Shown here piece by piece: positions 6,858-14,596 of a stretch of 21,242 bases of DNA. The DNA comes from Bacillota bacterium. Lineage in GTDB: Bacteria; Bacillota; Clostridia; Christensenellales; SZUA-584. The position numbers and the translations under genes were made by a program. The DNA lies in NCBI GenBank assembly GCA_023459495.1, contig JAEWTL010000130.1, positions 1-21,242 on the forward strand. The letters run 5' to 3'. Within the stretch, counting starts at the first letter, position 1. Every line of letters begins with the position of its first letter. The notes beneath the pieces were generated by a model. That model was not told the DNA's origin. It searched no databases and saw nothing but the letters and a program-made list of their open reading frames with translations.

Positions 6858-8237
6858 ATGAAGAAGATCAATCTCACAGAAACCGTGCTCAGGGACGCAA
6901 ACCAATCCCTGATCGCAACACGCATGCCGTATTCCGATTTCGAAGGAATACTGGAGACGATGGACCAGGCGGGTTATTATTCGCTGGAATGCTGGGGTGG
7001 GGCCACGTTTGACTCCTGCCTGCGTTATCTGAACGAAGACCCGTGGGAAAGACTCCGCAAGATCAGGAGCAAAGTAAAGAATACCAAACTGCAGATGTTG
7101 CTGCGCGGCCAGAACATTTTAGGGTACAAGCATTATCCGGACGAAGTGGTCCGTGCATTCGTTGCCCATGCGGTAGATGATGGTATGGATATCTTCAGAA
7201 TCTTCGATGCCCTCAACGATTTCAGAAACATTGAAGTCGCTTTGGACGAAACGAAAAAGCGTAAGGCACACGCCCAGGGTACCATTTGCTATACCACCAG
7301 CCCGATTCACAACATCGAAAAGTATGCTTCCATGGGAACTCAGCTGGAAAAAATGGGCGTAGACTCCATCTGCATCAAGGACATGGCGGGTATCATGGGA
7401 CCGCAGGAAGCGTATGATCTGGTCAAGGCAATCACGGATAACGTAAAGATACCGGTTGTACTGCATACTCACTCCACCACAGGACTCGCTCCCATGACGT
7501 ATCTGAAGGCGATCGAAGCCGGATGCAGCGGCATCGACTGTGCGATCTCTTCCTTCTCGAACGGAACGTCCCAGCCACCTACAGAAACAATGGATTATGC
7601 TTTGAAGCAACTGGGTTATCAGACCGGTGTAAATGAAAAGGTACTTAAGAAAATCAACGATTATTTCAAACCGATCAAGTCGAAGTATATTGAATCAGGA
7701 CAGATGGATCCCTACGTAATGGGTACGGAAACAGATGCGCTCGTATATCAGGTTCCGGGTGGAATGCTTTCTAACCTGATTGCTCAGCTTAAAGCGCAGA
7801 ACTCAATTGATCGTTTGGATGAAGTGCTGGCAGAGATCCCGAATGTGCGTAAGGACTTGGGATATCCGCCGCTTGTGACACCCATGAGCCAGATGGTTGG
7901 CGTACAGGCTGCGGCCAATGTCCTGCAGGGCGAGCGTTACAAGTCGGTATCAAAGGAAGTCAAGGCGTACTTCCGCGGTGAATATGGCATCGCTCCCGGC
8001 GAGGTTGACGCTGAACTGGCCAAAAAGGTACTGGGCGACGAGAAACCCATAGAGGGCCGGTATGCCGAGACTTTAGCCCCCATCTTTGATGAGACGAAAA
8101 AGCAACTGGGCAGCCTTGCGAAGAGCGATGAAGATGTTCTTTCTTATATCGCTTTCCCGCAGATTGCAGAGAAGTTCCTGAAAGACCGTGAGGATGCGGC
8201 TGCTGTCAAAGTGAAATACGCGATCGTGCAGAAGTAA
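6858..8237 (+). CDS. oadA: Oxaloacetate decarboxylase alpha subunit (carboxyltransferase)
   Basis: Carboxyltransferase of a sodium-pumping decarboxylase: it moves CO2 from oxaloacetate to biotin on the carrier protein. The 459-residue protein has the HMGL-like TIM barrel with metal ligand D13 (LRDANQSL), K174 in CIKDMAG, the His pair H203/H205 in VLHTHSTTGLA, and a conserved C-terminal half with QVPGGMLSNL. The biotin domain found at the end of many alpha subunits is missing and is encoded separately two genes downstream. The ATG at 6858 gives the standard N-terminus; the in-frame upstream TTG at 6822 would only add a non-conserved lead. Pyruvate carboxylase subunit B is the closest alternative, but the membrane subunits downstream favour the pump. 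Confidence 0.9.
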   Translation: MKKINLTETVLRDANQSLIATRMPYSDFEGILETMDQAGYYSLECWGGATFDSCLRYLNEDPWERLRKIRSKVKNTKLQMLLRGQNILGYKHYPDEVVRAFVAHAVDDGMDIFRIFDALNDFRNIEVALDETKKRKAHAQGTICYTTSPIHNIEKYASMGTQLEKMGVDSICIKDMAGIMGPQEAYDLVKAITDNVKIPVVLHTHSTTGLAPMTYLKAIEAGCSGIDCAISSFSNGTSQPPTETMDYALKQLGYQTGVNEKVLKKINDYFKPIKSKYIESGQMDPYVMGTETDALVYQVPGGMLSNLIAQLKAQNSIDRLDEVLAEIPNVRKDLGYPPLVTPMSQMVGVQAAANVLQGERYKSVSKEVKAYFRGEYGIAPGEVDAELAKKVLGDEKPIEGRYAETLAPIFDETKKQLGSLAKSDEDVLSYIAFPQIAEKFLKDREDAAAVKVKYAIVQK

Positions 8238-8247
8238 AGGAGACGCT

Positions 8248-8574
8248 ATGACATTTTTAGATAGCTTACTGGTTGACGGATTCGGATTAAGCATCGTATT
8301 TGTCGTATTGATCTCGCTGAGTTTGATCATCAAACTCATCTCGATTATTGTCCGCCAGTTTAAAAAACCGGAGAGCAAGACCGAGACATTGCCTGACCAA
8401 ACGGCAGGACAGGAACTTCAGACGCTCGCGTACGCCGACGGCGAAATGAAGCTGCTTGATGTGGATGAGAAAACCGCTGCGATGATTATGGCTATAGTCA
8501 GTGACCAGACGGAAATCCCTTTATCCCAGCTTCAGTTTAAGTCCATACGGCTCATCAAACAGGAGGGTAAGTAA
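8248..8574 (+). CDS. oadG: Small membrane subunit of the sodium-pump decarboxylase (OadG-like)
   Basis: 108 residues: one membrane helix (about 13-36, GLSIVFVVLISLSLIIKLIS) and a short acidic cytoplasmic tail. This is the form of the gamma/delta subunit that tethers the carboxyltransferase to the membrane pump. Sequence conservation in this family is low, so the call relies largely on size, topology and position between alpha and the biotin carrier. It starts 10 bases after oadA with GGAGA upstream, and its stop touches the next start. Confidence 0.82.
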   Translation: MTFLDSLLVDGFGLSIVFVVLISLSLIIKLISIIVRQFKKPESKTETLPDQTAGQELQTLAYADGEMKLLDVDEKTAAMIMAIVSDQTEIPLSQLQFKSIRLIKQEGK

Positions 8575-8976
8575 ATGAAATATATTGTGACGATCAATGA
8601 TAATAACTACGAAGTCGAAGTTGAGAAAGGTGAAGCTCGGCTCGTCAAGACCACTGAAACAGCAGCGGCTCCGGTCACTGCTCAAGTCGTTAGTGCTCCT
8701 GCTCCCGTGGCAGCACCTGCGGCTCCTGCGCCTGCATCGGCTCCTGCAGCATCTGTTGTTGCCGGAGAAAAAGTGCCTGCGCCTATGCCGGGCGTGATTC
8801 TGCAGATCAAGAAGAACGCCGGAGAGACCGTGAAAAAAGGCGAAACCATCATGATTCTGGAAGCCATGAAGATGGAGAACGAAGTCATCGCGCCGAGAGA
8901 TGGAGTCATCGCTCAGATCGTAGCCGCAAAAGGAGCAACCGTCAATACCGGTGATCCGCTTGCGGTGCTGCAATAA
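8575..8976 (+). CDS. Biotin carrier protein of the decarboxylase
   Basis: 133 residues carrying the swinging biotin arm. A short N-terminal lead is followed by an Ala/Pro-rich flexible linker (about 28-60) and the biotinyl domain, with the attachment Lys K99 inside EAMKMENEV. The domain takes CO2 from the alpha subunit and delivers it to the beta subunit in the membrane. It begins directly after the OadG stop codon, so the genes are translated together. A stand-alone carrier matches the missing biotin domain in this alpha subunit. Confidence 0.93.
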   Translation: MKYIVTINDNNYEVEVEKGEARLVKTTETAAAPVTAQVVSAPAPVAAPAAPAPASAPAASVVAGEKVPAPMPGVILQIKKNAGETVKKGETIMILEAMKMENEVIAPRDGVIAQIVAAKGATVNTGDPLAVLQ

Positions 8977-8988
8977 TGGAGGGCGGTC

Positions 8989-10134
8989 ATGGCATCTTTT
9001 ATTGATACGCTCAAAACGATTTGGACTGGCTCGGGCTTTTCGACGATCACCTGGCAGCAGGCAGTTATGCTGGCTGTGGCCTGTGTGCTGATTTATCTCG
9101 CGATTGTCAAGAAATATGAGCCACTGCTCTTGCTGCCGATTGCGTTTGGCGTGCTGCTTGCGAACCTTCCTCTGGCCGACCTGATGAAGGCACCTGTGGA
9201 AGGGTCAACCGATCCGGGCGGCTTGCTCTACTATCTGTACCTTGGTGTGAAGAAGGGCATCTACCCGTCGCTGATCTTCCTCGGAATCGGTGCTATGACG
9301 GACTTTGGTCCGTTGATCGCACGGCCTTCCAGCCTGATCATGGGTGCGGCGGCCCAGTTTGGTATCTATGTAGCGTTCACCTTGGCAATCTCACTGGGGT
9401 TTGAACCGAATGAAGCGGCTTCAATCGGCATCATAGGCGGCGCGGACGGCCCGACGGCCATTTATTTGACAACACGGCTTGCGCCGGATCTTCTGCCGGC
9501 TATCGCGATCGCCGCATATTCGTACATGGCACTGATACCGATTATTCAGCCGCCTATTATGAAAGCGCTGACTACCAAAAAGGAACGTCAGGTCAAGATG
9601 GAACAGCTGCGCGAGGTCGGTAAAGTCGAGAAGATCATCTTCCCGATTGTGGTTGCGGTATTCTGCATCCTGCTGCTTCCCGCGGTTGCGCCTTTGATTG
9701 GCATGCTGATGCTGGGTAATTTGTTCAGGGAATCCGGCGTGGTGGAGAGGCTCTCCAGTACAGCCCAGAACGCGCTGATCAATATCGTGACGATATTCCT
9801 CGGATTGACGGTCGGCGCTACGGCTTCGGCAGAGACCTTCCTGCAACTGCATACGTTGATGATCATTGGACTTGGTTTGCTGGCTTTCATGTTCAGCACA
9901 GTGGGCGGAATGCTTATCGGCAAACTCATGTATGTTATCTCTGGTGGAAAGATCAATCCGTTGATCGGTTCTGCCGGCGTTTCGGCTGTTCCGATGGCTG
10001 CGCGTGTGTCGCAGGTGGAAGGACAGAAAGCAAGACCGGGCAACTATCTGCTGATGCATGCCATGGGCCCGAACGTGGCCGGCGTCATTGGTTCCGCTGT
10101 TGCCGCAGGCGTTCTGCTGGCTCTGTTTGGCTGA
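8989..10134 (+). CDS. oadB: Sodium-translocating decarboxylase beta subunit
   Basis: 381-residue multi-span membrane protein that releases CO2 from carboxybiotin and exports sodium ions. The family's hallmark segment is present: GFEPNEAASIGIIGGADGPT, with the conserved Asp in a re-entrant membrane loop, and further on a Gly-rich C-terminal part (HAMGPNVAGVIGSAVAAG). Length is close to the shorter members of the family. GGAGGGCG lies before the ATG. It is the last gene of the operon, followed by a strong terminator. With the alpha, small and biotin subunits it forms a complete set for energy conservation from oxaloacetate. Confidence 0.95.
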   Translation: MASFIDTLKTIWTGSGFSTITWQQAVMLAVACVLIYLAIVKKYEPLLLLPIAFGVLLANLPLADLMKAPVEGSTDPGGLLYYLYLGVKKGIYPSLIFLGIGAMTDFGPLIARPSSLIMGAAAQFGIYVAFTLAISLGFEPNEAASIGIIGGADGPTAIYLTTRLAPDLLPAIAIAAYSYMALIPIIQPPIMKALTTKKERQVKMEQLREVGKVEKIIFPIVVAVFCILLLPAVAPLIGMLMLGNLFRESGVVERLSSTAQNALINIVTIFLGLTVGATASAETFLQLHTLMIIGLGLLAFMFSTVGGMLIGKLMYVISGGKINPLIGSAGVSAVPMAARVSQVEGQKARPGNYLLMHAMGPNVAGVIGSAVAAGVLLALFG

Positions 10135-10148
10135 TTACATCTATTAAC

Positions 10149-10188
10149 AAAGAGTCATTGCATTTTTAAGTGCAATGACTCTTTTGTT
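10149..10188 (+). terminator. Strong rho-independent terminator of the oad operon
   Basis: A perfect 14-bp stem (AAAGAGTCATTGCA at 10149-10162 with its complement at 10171-10184) and an 8-base loop are followed by TGTTT. It is symmetric enough to work on both strands. Confidence 0.9.
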
Positions 10189-10424
10189 TGTACACTTTAG
10201 TGTGGTTTTGGGAGCGCAAGCGGACAAAAGCAAATATGCCGAGGAGGGCGTGGAGCTTACCAAAACAACATACTTTGTAAAAAGGCAGATGCATAGAGAA
10301 ATAAGCTGGAGTTATGAAAACGCAGTTGATGTGTTGACAAATTTTTGTTTCTTGTTGAATTTATATCAAAAACTTGTTATCGTAAAGAAAAACCAATAAA
10401 GGACTGTGTTTTGAAAACGAAGAC
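10189..10424. other. AT-rich stretch without a recognisable gene
   Basis: Short frames here have no family features and no ribosome sites. TTGACA at 10334-10339 could be a -35 box left from the lost selD promoter, but no good -10 follows at normal spacing (GAATTT at 17 bases). It probably represents the eroded 5' flank of the selenium genes. Confidence 0.4.
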
Positions 10425-10620
10425 TTAAAAGCCGGAATGGGTTGCGCATGCAAGATCGATTCGAAGACGCTTCGAGCCGCACTGGCGAAAATACCACGTA
10501 TCCATGATGACCATCTTGGGCTATGATAAAGCGGACGACGGCGCTGTCTATAAGCTCAGCAACGATATGGCGCTGATCCAGACACTGGACTTCTTTACTC
10601 CGATGACGGAGGACCCGTTC
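10425..10620 (+). pseudogene. selD: selD (selenide, water dikinase) remnant, 5' part, frameshifted
   Basis: Intact SelD makes selenophosphate, the selenium donor for selenocysteine, selenouridine and selenium-dependent molybdenum hydroxylases. Here only about the first 60 residues remain. One frame gives GCACKIDSKTLRAALAKIPR (from about 10440). A one-base shift near 10495-10503 is then needed to continue as GYDKADDGAVYKLSNDMALIQTLDFFTP, which matches the conserved SelD region. Homology stops after EDPF at about 10620, where roughly 275 residues of a normal protein are missing. The gene has no clear start codon or ribosome site in frame. Two independent lesions (frameshift and large deletion) make a sequencing error an unlikely cause. 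Confidence 0.85.
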
Positions 10621-10624
10621 AGAA

Positions 10625-10687
10625 CAGATTTTCCTGGTGACCCGAGAGGGCAGCAAAAGAAACGTGGAACCATGGAACAAAGAATGA
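10625..10687 (+). pseudogene. Possible tail of a third deleted gene
   Basis: Between the selD and desulfurase remnants one frame reads QIFLVTREGSKRNVEPWNKE and stops at 10685-10687, overlapping the desulfurase ATG by 16 bases, as a genuine upstream gene in an operon would. I cannot assign it to a family. It could equally be chance coding in the junction sequence. Confidence 0.25.
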
Positions 10688-11215
10688 TCTATCTGGATAA
10701 CGCCGCCACCACACTAGTCAAACCGGACTGCGTTTACGCTTTTATTGAAGGCGCGAAGTGTTTCTCTAATATGGGCCGCGGCGTCAGTCAAATGTCCATC
10801 AGAACGTCACAAGCCGCTTACGAGGCAAGAAGTGAACTGGCCGATCTTTTTAATATCAGCAATCCGCTGCAAATCGGGTTTACCAAGAACGCCACCGAAG
10901 CGCTGAACGTGGGAATATACGGCTTGCTGGAAAAAGGTGATCATGTGGTGACGACCGTATGCGAGCATAATTCCGTGCTGCGCCCGCTGTTCCGGATGAA
11001 GGAGGACAGGGGCATTGATATTACGCTGGTGGAATGCGACCGAAACGGCGATATTTCGCCGAAAGATATTCGCAAAGCTGTCCGCAGCAACACCCGCCTC
11101 TTTATTGGCAGCGAAAAAAACAGGGACGCTTCGCGTCAGCCTGTCCTGCTTTAACGAACTGTCCGATATTGATGAGTTGATCCATGGCTTGAAGACTTTT
11201 GTAAGCAGGCTTTAA
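10672..11215 (+). pseudogene. Cysteine desulfurase-family gene with internal deletion and frameshift
   Basis: The N-terminal 145 residues (MIYLDNAATTLVKP, GFTKNATEALN, the EHNSVLRP segment) match the aminotransferase class V desulfurases that often accompany selD. After TRLF (about 11103) the sequence jumps to the very C-terminus, IGSEK-TGTLRVSLSCFNE, ending at 11215. About 200 residues are missing, including the Lys that would hold pyridoxal phosphate, so no activity is possible. The C-terminal piece is also out of frame by one base. Removing one A from the seven-A run at 11114-11120 would join the two parts in frame, so the frameshift looks like a later slip on top of the deletion. Confidence 0.85.
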
Positions 11216-11308
11216 GCTTAACGTTAGGTTAATCTGATTAGTGATGAAACAAGAGAGATCTGGTATCCCCGCAATTTAAATCAGCACGGCTGCAACTCCG
11301 GAGGGTCT

Positions 11309-12271
11309 ATGCGATTCTTTCAAAAACCGTACCGATGGGCAATCTGCTATTCAATGGTGCTGCTGCTGTTTACAGCTTTTATGCTGCTTGATACGTTCGT
11401 AATCCCGAGAGCAGGCGTTCCTGTACAGCCTGTGGCTGCCGCCACGCCAAGCGCCACCGTAACGCCTTCGGCCACTGCAACTCCTTACGTATTGCCAAGC
11501 GATATGTCTACGCCTACGCCTTCTCCTACGCCGATACCCACCGTGATTACGGAAACGTCCTATTCAGACGCGAATATTAACATAACTATTGAGACCGTAT
11601 ACGAATATGACACATATGTCTATATCGCTGATGTGAAAATAACGTCCCTATCGTATCTTAAAACTGCCTTTGCTGAAAATACCTATGGGCGTAATATCAA
11701 GGCGCTCACGTCTGAAATGGCGTCTGACGCAGGAGCCATATTCGCCATCAACGGTGACTATTATGGGTTCCGTGATAATGGCTTCGTATTAAGAAACGGC
11801 GTTTTGTATCGGGACACCCACAATAAGCTGAACGGCGGCGAAGGCTTAGTTGTCGATAGCGACGGGGACTTTTCAATCATTGATGAAAACGAAACGGATG
11901 CGCAAGGTTTGGCCGATTCTGGGGTGTGGCAGATACTTTCGTTCGGTCCCGGTTTAATCAGCGGCGGAGAACTGACTGTCAATAAGAATAGTAAAGTTAG
12001 AAACGAGATGGCGAGCAACCCGCGCACAGCCGTCGGCCAAATATCACCGTTTCAGTACCTCTTCGTCGTTTCAGATGGGCGCACGCAGGAAAGCGCTGGA
12101 CTTTCCTTACTTGAGCTCGCACAAATTATGTACGACCGGGGTTGCAGCGTCGCCTACAATCTCGACGGCGGCGGATCCGCCACGATGTGGTTCAATGGCG
12201 TAATTATTAACAAGCCCACTGACAGTAAAGGCGAAAGAGAGGTCAGCGACATTGTATATATCGGGTATTAA
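11309..12271 (+). CDS. Membrane-anchored phosphodiester glycosidase-type (NAGPA/DUF2233) protein
   Basis: 320 residues: short basic N-terminus, one anchor helix (about 11-32), a Pro/Thr/Ser-rich wall-spanning linker (about 43-77) with repeated TPSAT/TPSPTP units, then an extracytoplasmic domain. The domain shows NGDYYGF, NPRTAVGQ and the conserved NLDGGGSATMWF, the signature of the family related to N-acetylglucosamine-1-phosphodiester glycosidase and found in exopolysaccharide-related proteins. A polysaccharide or teichoic-acid-type phosphodiester is a plausible substrate, not shown here. GGAGGG precedes the ATG. It overlaps the following small membrane protein gene by 20 bases. Confidence 0.85.
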   Translation: MRFFQKPYRWAICYSMVLLLFTAFMLLDTFVIPRAGVPVQPVAAATPSATVTPSATATPYVLPSDMSTPTPSPTPIPTVITETSYSDANINITIETVYEYDTYVYIADVKITSLSYLKTAFAENTYGRNIKALTSEMASDAGAIFAINGDYYGFRDNGFVLRNGVLYRDTHNKLNGGEGLVVDSDGDFSIIDENETDAQGLADSGVWQILSFGPGLISGGELTVNKNSKVRNEMASNPRTAVGQISPFQYLFVVSDGRTQESAGLSLLELAQIMYDRGCSVAYNLDGGGSATMWFNGVIINKPTDSKGEREVSDIVYIGY

Positions 12272-12713
12272 CCGCGCGAAAAGCTATAAATACAGCCGTA
12301 AACGGAAAGGCCACCAGGCCGGAAAAGCAGCGATCACATATGCTGTTATTGCGGTCTTCTGTGTGATCTTCGACCGCGTATACGCACAATTCGGACACGG
12401 CGTCATTTCAGATACCATGGACTGGATGTTTCTTTACCCGCTCATTGGCGGTGCGCTTCCTTTTCTGGTGTTCTGGTGGAAACAGGTTAATACAGAACAG
12501 TATCGTCTATTATACAATGCCTATAACTCTGGGATTGCAGCACTTACTATCGGCAGCGCTCTTTTTGGCGTGTTTGAAATTGCGGGGACATCGTCAACTT
12601 ATACCATTGCGTTTTTTATTCTGGGATGGACGTTATGTGCGGCAGGCTTGTTTGGTTTCGCATTTACATGGCTGCGCCGCAGAACCGGTAAGACTTTAGC
12701 GTCTTCTAAATAA
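12252..12713 (+). CDS. Small four-helix membrane protein, function unknown
   Basis: 153 residues, no family that I can name. A basic N-terminus (KSYKYSRKRKGHQAGK) is followed by four probable membrane helices (about 27-46, 56-74, 89-112 and 117-141) and a basic C-terminus, so both ends should lie inside the cell. The start is a TTG at 12252, supported by AGAGAGG at 12236-12242 and by overlap with the preceding gene. The next in-frame ATG lies well inside the first loop. Coupling with the glycosidase-type gene suggests a shared envelope role; this is inference from position. Confidence 0.7.
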   Translation: MYISGINRAKSYKYSRKRKGHQAGKAAITYAVIAVFCVIFDRVYAQFGHGVISDTMDWMFLYPLIGGALPFLVFWWKQVNTEQYRLLYNAYNSGIAALTIGSALFGVFEIAGTSSTYTIAFFILGWTLCAAGLFGFAFTWLRRRTGKTLASSK

Positions 12714-12749
12714 AGCAACACCAACGCGCACGCCATCAGGACTGTTGCT
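12714..12749. terminator. Weak hairpin between convergent genes
   Basis: AGCAAC (12714-12719) pairs with GTTGCT (12744-12749) across a 24-base loop, followed by a short T-rich stretch. It lies between two converging genes, where a terminator is expected, but the stem is short. Confidence 0.3.
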
Positions 12750-12757
12750 CCGCTGTT

Positions 12758-13567
12758 TTATTCTCTCCCCGAGAATTTAAGGTTTGATTGCGATTTCATG
12801 TGTGAGAGATGTCCGCCGTTCTTGACGAGAAGTATTTCACTGATGATGGATACTGCAATCTCAGCAGGTTGACCGCCGCCCAGTGCGATGCCGATAGGAG
12901 CGTAGACTGCATCCAGCTTTTCCTGCGGAATGCCTTTGCTTTTCAAATTTGACATCATCACCGTTACTTTATTGCGGCTGCCGATTACACCGATATATTT
13001 CGGGTCCTTTTGTATCATGTGATAAAGGGCAAGTTCATCGCACTTGTGCCCGTGCGTTGCAATAACGACGCAGGTGGTAGAGGAAGATATAGTCAGTTTC
13101 TCGCATTCTTCGCCGATATCACCAACGTGTATTTCTTTAGCGTTCGGATAATGCTCTTGGGTCGCCACCGCTTCGCGGTCATCGATGACCACAACGTCAT
13201 ATCCCAATGCTTCCGCAAATTGATACAGCGCTTGTCCAACGTGACCGGCACCCACCAAAACAAGCTGGATTGCCGGGCTGTACACTTTAATGAATATGTC
13301 CGCCTCTCCACCGCATTCCATGCTAAGGTCCTTCTTCAAGTCGAAGTGGGCCGAGCTGCTTACATTTCGCTCAATGCATTCCTGTGCTTTTTTGACGGAC
13401 ACATACTCCAGATTACCGCCGCCGACCGTGCCGCCGATATTGCCTGTGGCATCCACCAGCATCTCTTTGCCTACCTCGGCTGGTGTGGAGCCGCTGGCCG
13501 AAGTAACTGTGACCAGTGCAACCGTTTTATTCTGAGCGATCAGTGCTGGAATGCGTTCAATAAGCAT
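12758..13567 (-). CDS. xdhC: XdhC/CoxI-family molybdenum hydroxylase maturation protein
   Basis: 269 residues. The N-terminal XdhC/CoxI domain has the SGSTPAEVGKEMLV motif, the GTVGGGNLE loop and the MECGGEADIF segment with the conserved Cys. The C-terminal domain carries a Rossmann-type LVLVGAGHVGQALYQFAE and IGVIGSRNK. Proteins of this family bind molybdenum cofactor and help insert it, in sulfurated or selenium-containing form, into xanthine dehydrogenase-type enzymes. AAGGAGAT lies 6 bases before the ATG. It overlaps the end of yqeC by 11 bases, so the two form one operon. No hydroxylase gene is visible in the window. Confidence 0.9.
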   Translation of the reverse strand: MLIERIPALIAQNKTVALVTVTSASGSTPAEVGKEMLVDATGNIGGTVGGGNLEYVSVKKAQECIERNVSSSAHFDLKKDLSMECGGEADIFIKVYSPAIQLVLVGAGHVGQALYQFAEALGYDVVVIDDREAVATQEHYPNAKEIHVGDIGEECEKLTISSSTTCVVIATHGHKCDELALYHMIQKDPKYIGVIGSRNKVTVMMSNLKSKGIPQEKLDAVYAPIGIALGGGQPAEIAVSIISEILLVKNGGHLSHMKSQSNLKFSGRE

Positions 13568-14267
13568 GGCTATCTCCTTGTAAATACTGTTGGAAAAAAG
13601 TCCCGAACCAGTCCGTATGATATCCTGTCAGCATCACCGGGTATGGGGATTGCCGGATAATATCTTGGGCCTGAATTCCGACTTCTTCATCCATTGTATC
13701 GCATTTATTTAAAAACACAATCCTTGGAGTGTCGGCAGGGGCGTGCCGGAACAATCCGTTCGGATGAGAAATCAGTCGGACAATATGCTGTGGCGTGATA
13801 GCAGCGCCAAGGGGGGCTTGGGTGATATCTGAAAAAAGCGCTGCACGGTGGACATGCTGATCATCTATCGGCTGGCCAATGCTGTCCAGTCCAACAACGC
13901 CAATGATCAGATCGACTGAGATAGGGTAGACCGGTTCGGTATCATTCGGAGCTTTTATCGGCATGCGTGCCGCACCGTCTGCTTCAACAATAATATCGTC
14001 GAATAGCCCAACCTCTGCTATTGCCGATATGTCCTCCGTGCTGTAGCCTTCCAACTTGCCGCTGCTCAGTATACCCTTTGCAGCCGTCATAAACGGACCT
14101 AATGAACGAATATTTTCTGCAGGACCCAAATAGAGGAGAGAATCCTGCGGCATAAAAATCTTGGTCGTGGTGGTAAACAACGCGCGATGTCCCGTTCTGG
14201 CTAAGCTCTTTCCAATATGATTGCAGAGCGTTGTTTTTCCGCCCGCTCCAATGGCCGCTATGATCAT
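13557..14267 (-). CDS. yqeC: YqeC, selenium-dependent hydroxylase accessory protein
   Basis: 236 residues with an N-terminal P-loop GAGGKTT (7-13), then FTTTTKIF, IIVEADGAARMPIKAP and an EPVYPISVD segment. This pattern is that of the YqeC family (known to me as TIGR03172), which co-occurs with SelD and selenium-dependent molybdenum hydroxylases. A nucleotide-dependent step in maturing the selenium-containing cofactor is the accepted guess. NKCDTMDE may be the base-recognition part of a GTPase-like fold. TGGAGCG precedes the ATG. It is the first gene of the minus-strand operon and is divergent from ygeY. Confidence 0.9.
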   Translation of the reverse strand: MIIAAIGAGGKTTLCNHIGKSLARTGHRALFTTTTKIFMPQDSLLYLGPAENIRSLGPFMTAAKGILSSGKLEGYSTEDISAIAEVGLFDDIIVEADGAARMPIKAPNDTEPVYPISVDLIIGVVGLDSIGQPIDDQHVHRAALFSDITQAPLGAAITPQHIVRLISHPNGLFRHAPADTPRIVFLNKCDTMDEEVGIQAQDIIRQSPYPVMLTGYHTDWFGTFFQQYLQGDSHAY

Positions 14268-14301
14268 GTACGCTCCATTTCGATTATGGTTTGCTGGTGC
14301 T

Positions 14302-14330
14302 ATTTTACATGATGTTTCGCTATGTTACAA
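14302..14330 (-). promoter_or_regulatory. Promoter of yqeC-xdhC
   Basis: Read on the minus strand: TTGTAA (complement of 14325-14330), 17-base spacer, TAAAAT (complement of 14302-14307), about 34 bases before the yqeC start. Confidence 0.55.
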
Positions 14331-14399
14331 CAAAAGGATGCCAGTGCATCTTTAGATGGTAAATGTACAGAAAATTATGAGCTGATAGCGGAACATCCG

Positions 14400-14428
14400 T
14401 TGACAATGAAGGCTAAACGTGATAAATT
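14400..14428 (+). promoter_or_regulatory. Promoter of the ygeY operon
   Basis: TTGACA (14400-14405), 17-base spacer, TAAATT (14423-14428). The leader to the ygeY start is about 160 bases and contains a strong hairpin. The 329-base gap 14268-14596 holds this promoter, the yqeC promoter and that hairpin, and no gene. Confidence 0.6.
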
Positions 14429-14536
14429 CGAAGTATAAAAAATATTCAGGTGTTCAAAAAATTTTTGTAAGAAGAGCTGCAAAAATGCGAACCGACGATA
14501 GGAATACATTATCTAATATTAACGTATCAACGTAAG

Positions 14537-14564
14537 ATAGGGCAATATTTATTTATTGCCCTAT
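14537..14564 (+). promoter_or_regulatory. Leader hairpin before ygeY (attenuator candidate)
   Basis: A perfect 11-bp stem (ATAGGGCAATA at 14537-14547 with its complement at 14554-14564) has a 6-base loop and is followed by TGCAATTTTC. The following T run is weak. It lies 32 bases before the ygeY start, between promoter and gene, so it may halt transcription conditionally, or protect the message. Confidence 0.5.
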
Positions 14565-14596
14565 TGCAATTTTCAAGAAGATGAAAGGGGAACAAC

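Noticed and set aside
10175..10399. 74-codon frame after the oad terminator
   Set aside because: It starts inside the terminator, has no ribosome site and no recognisable composition. The stretch is more likely eroded flank.
10425..11215. SelD-desulfurase fusion protein as a new bifunctional enzyme
   Set aside because: An open frame does run from 10504 through both pieces, but SelD lacks most of its catalytic domain and the desulfurase lacks its PLP lysine. The frame joins fragments, so decay is the better explanation.
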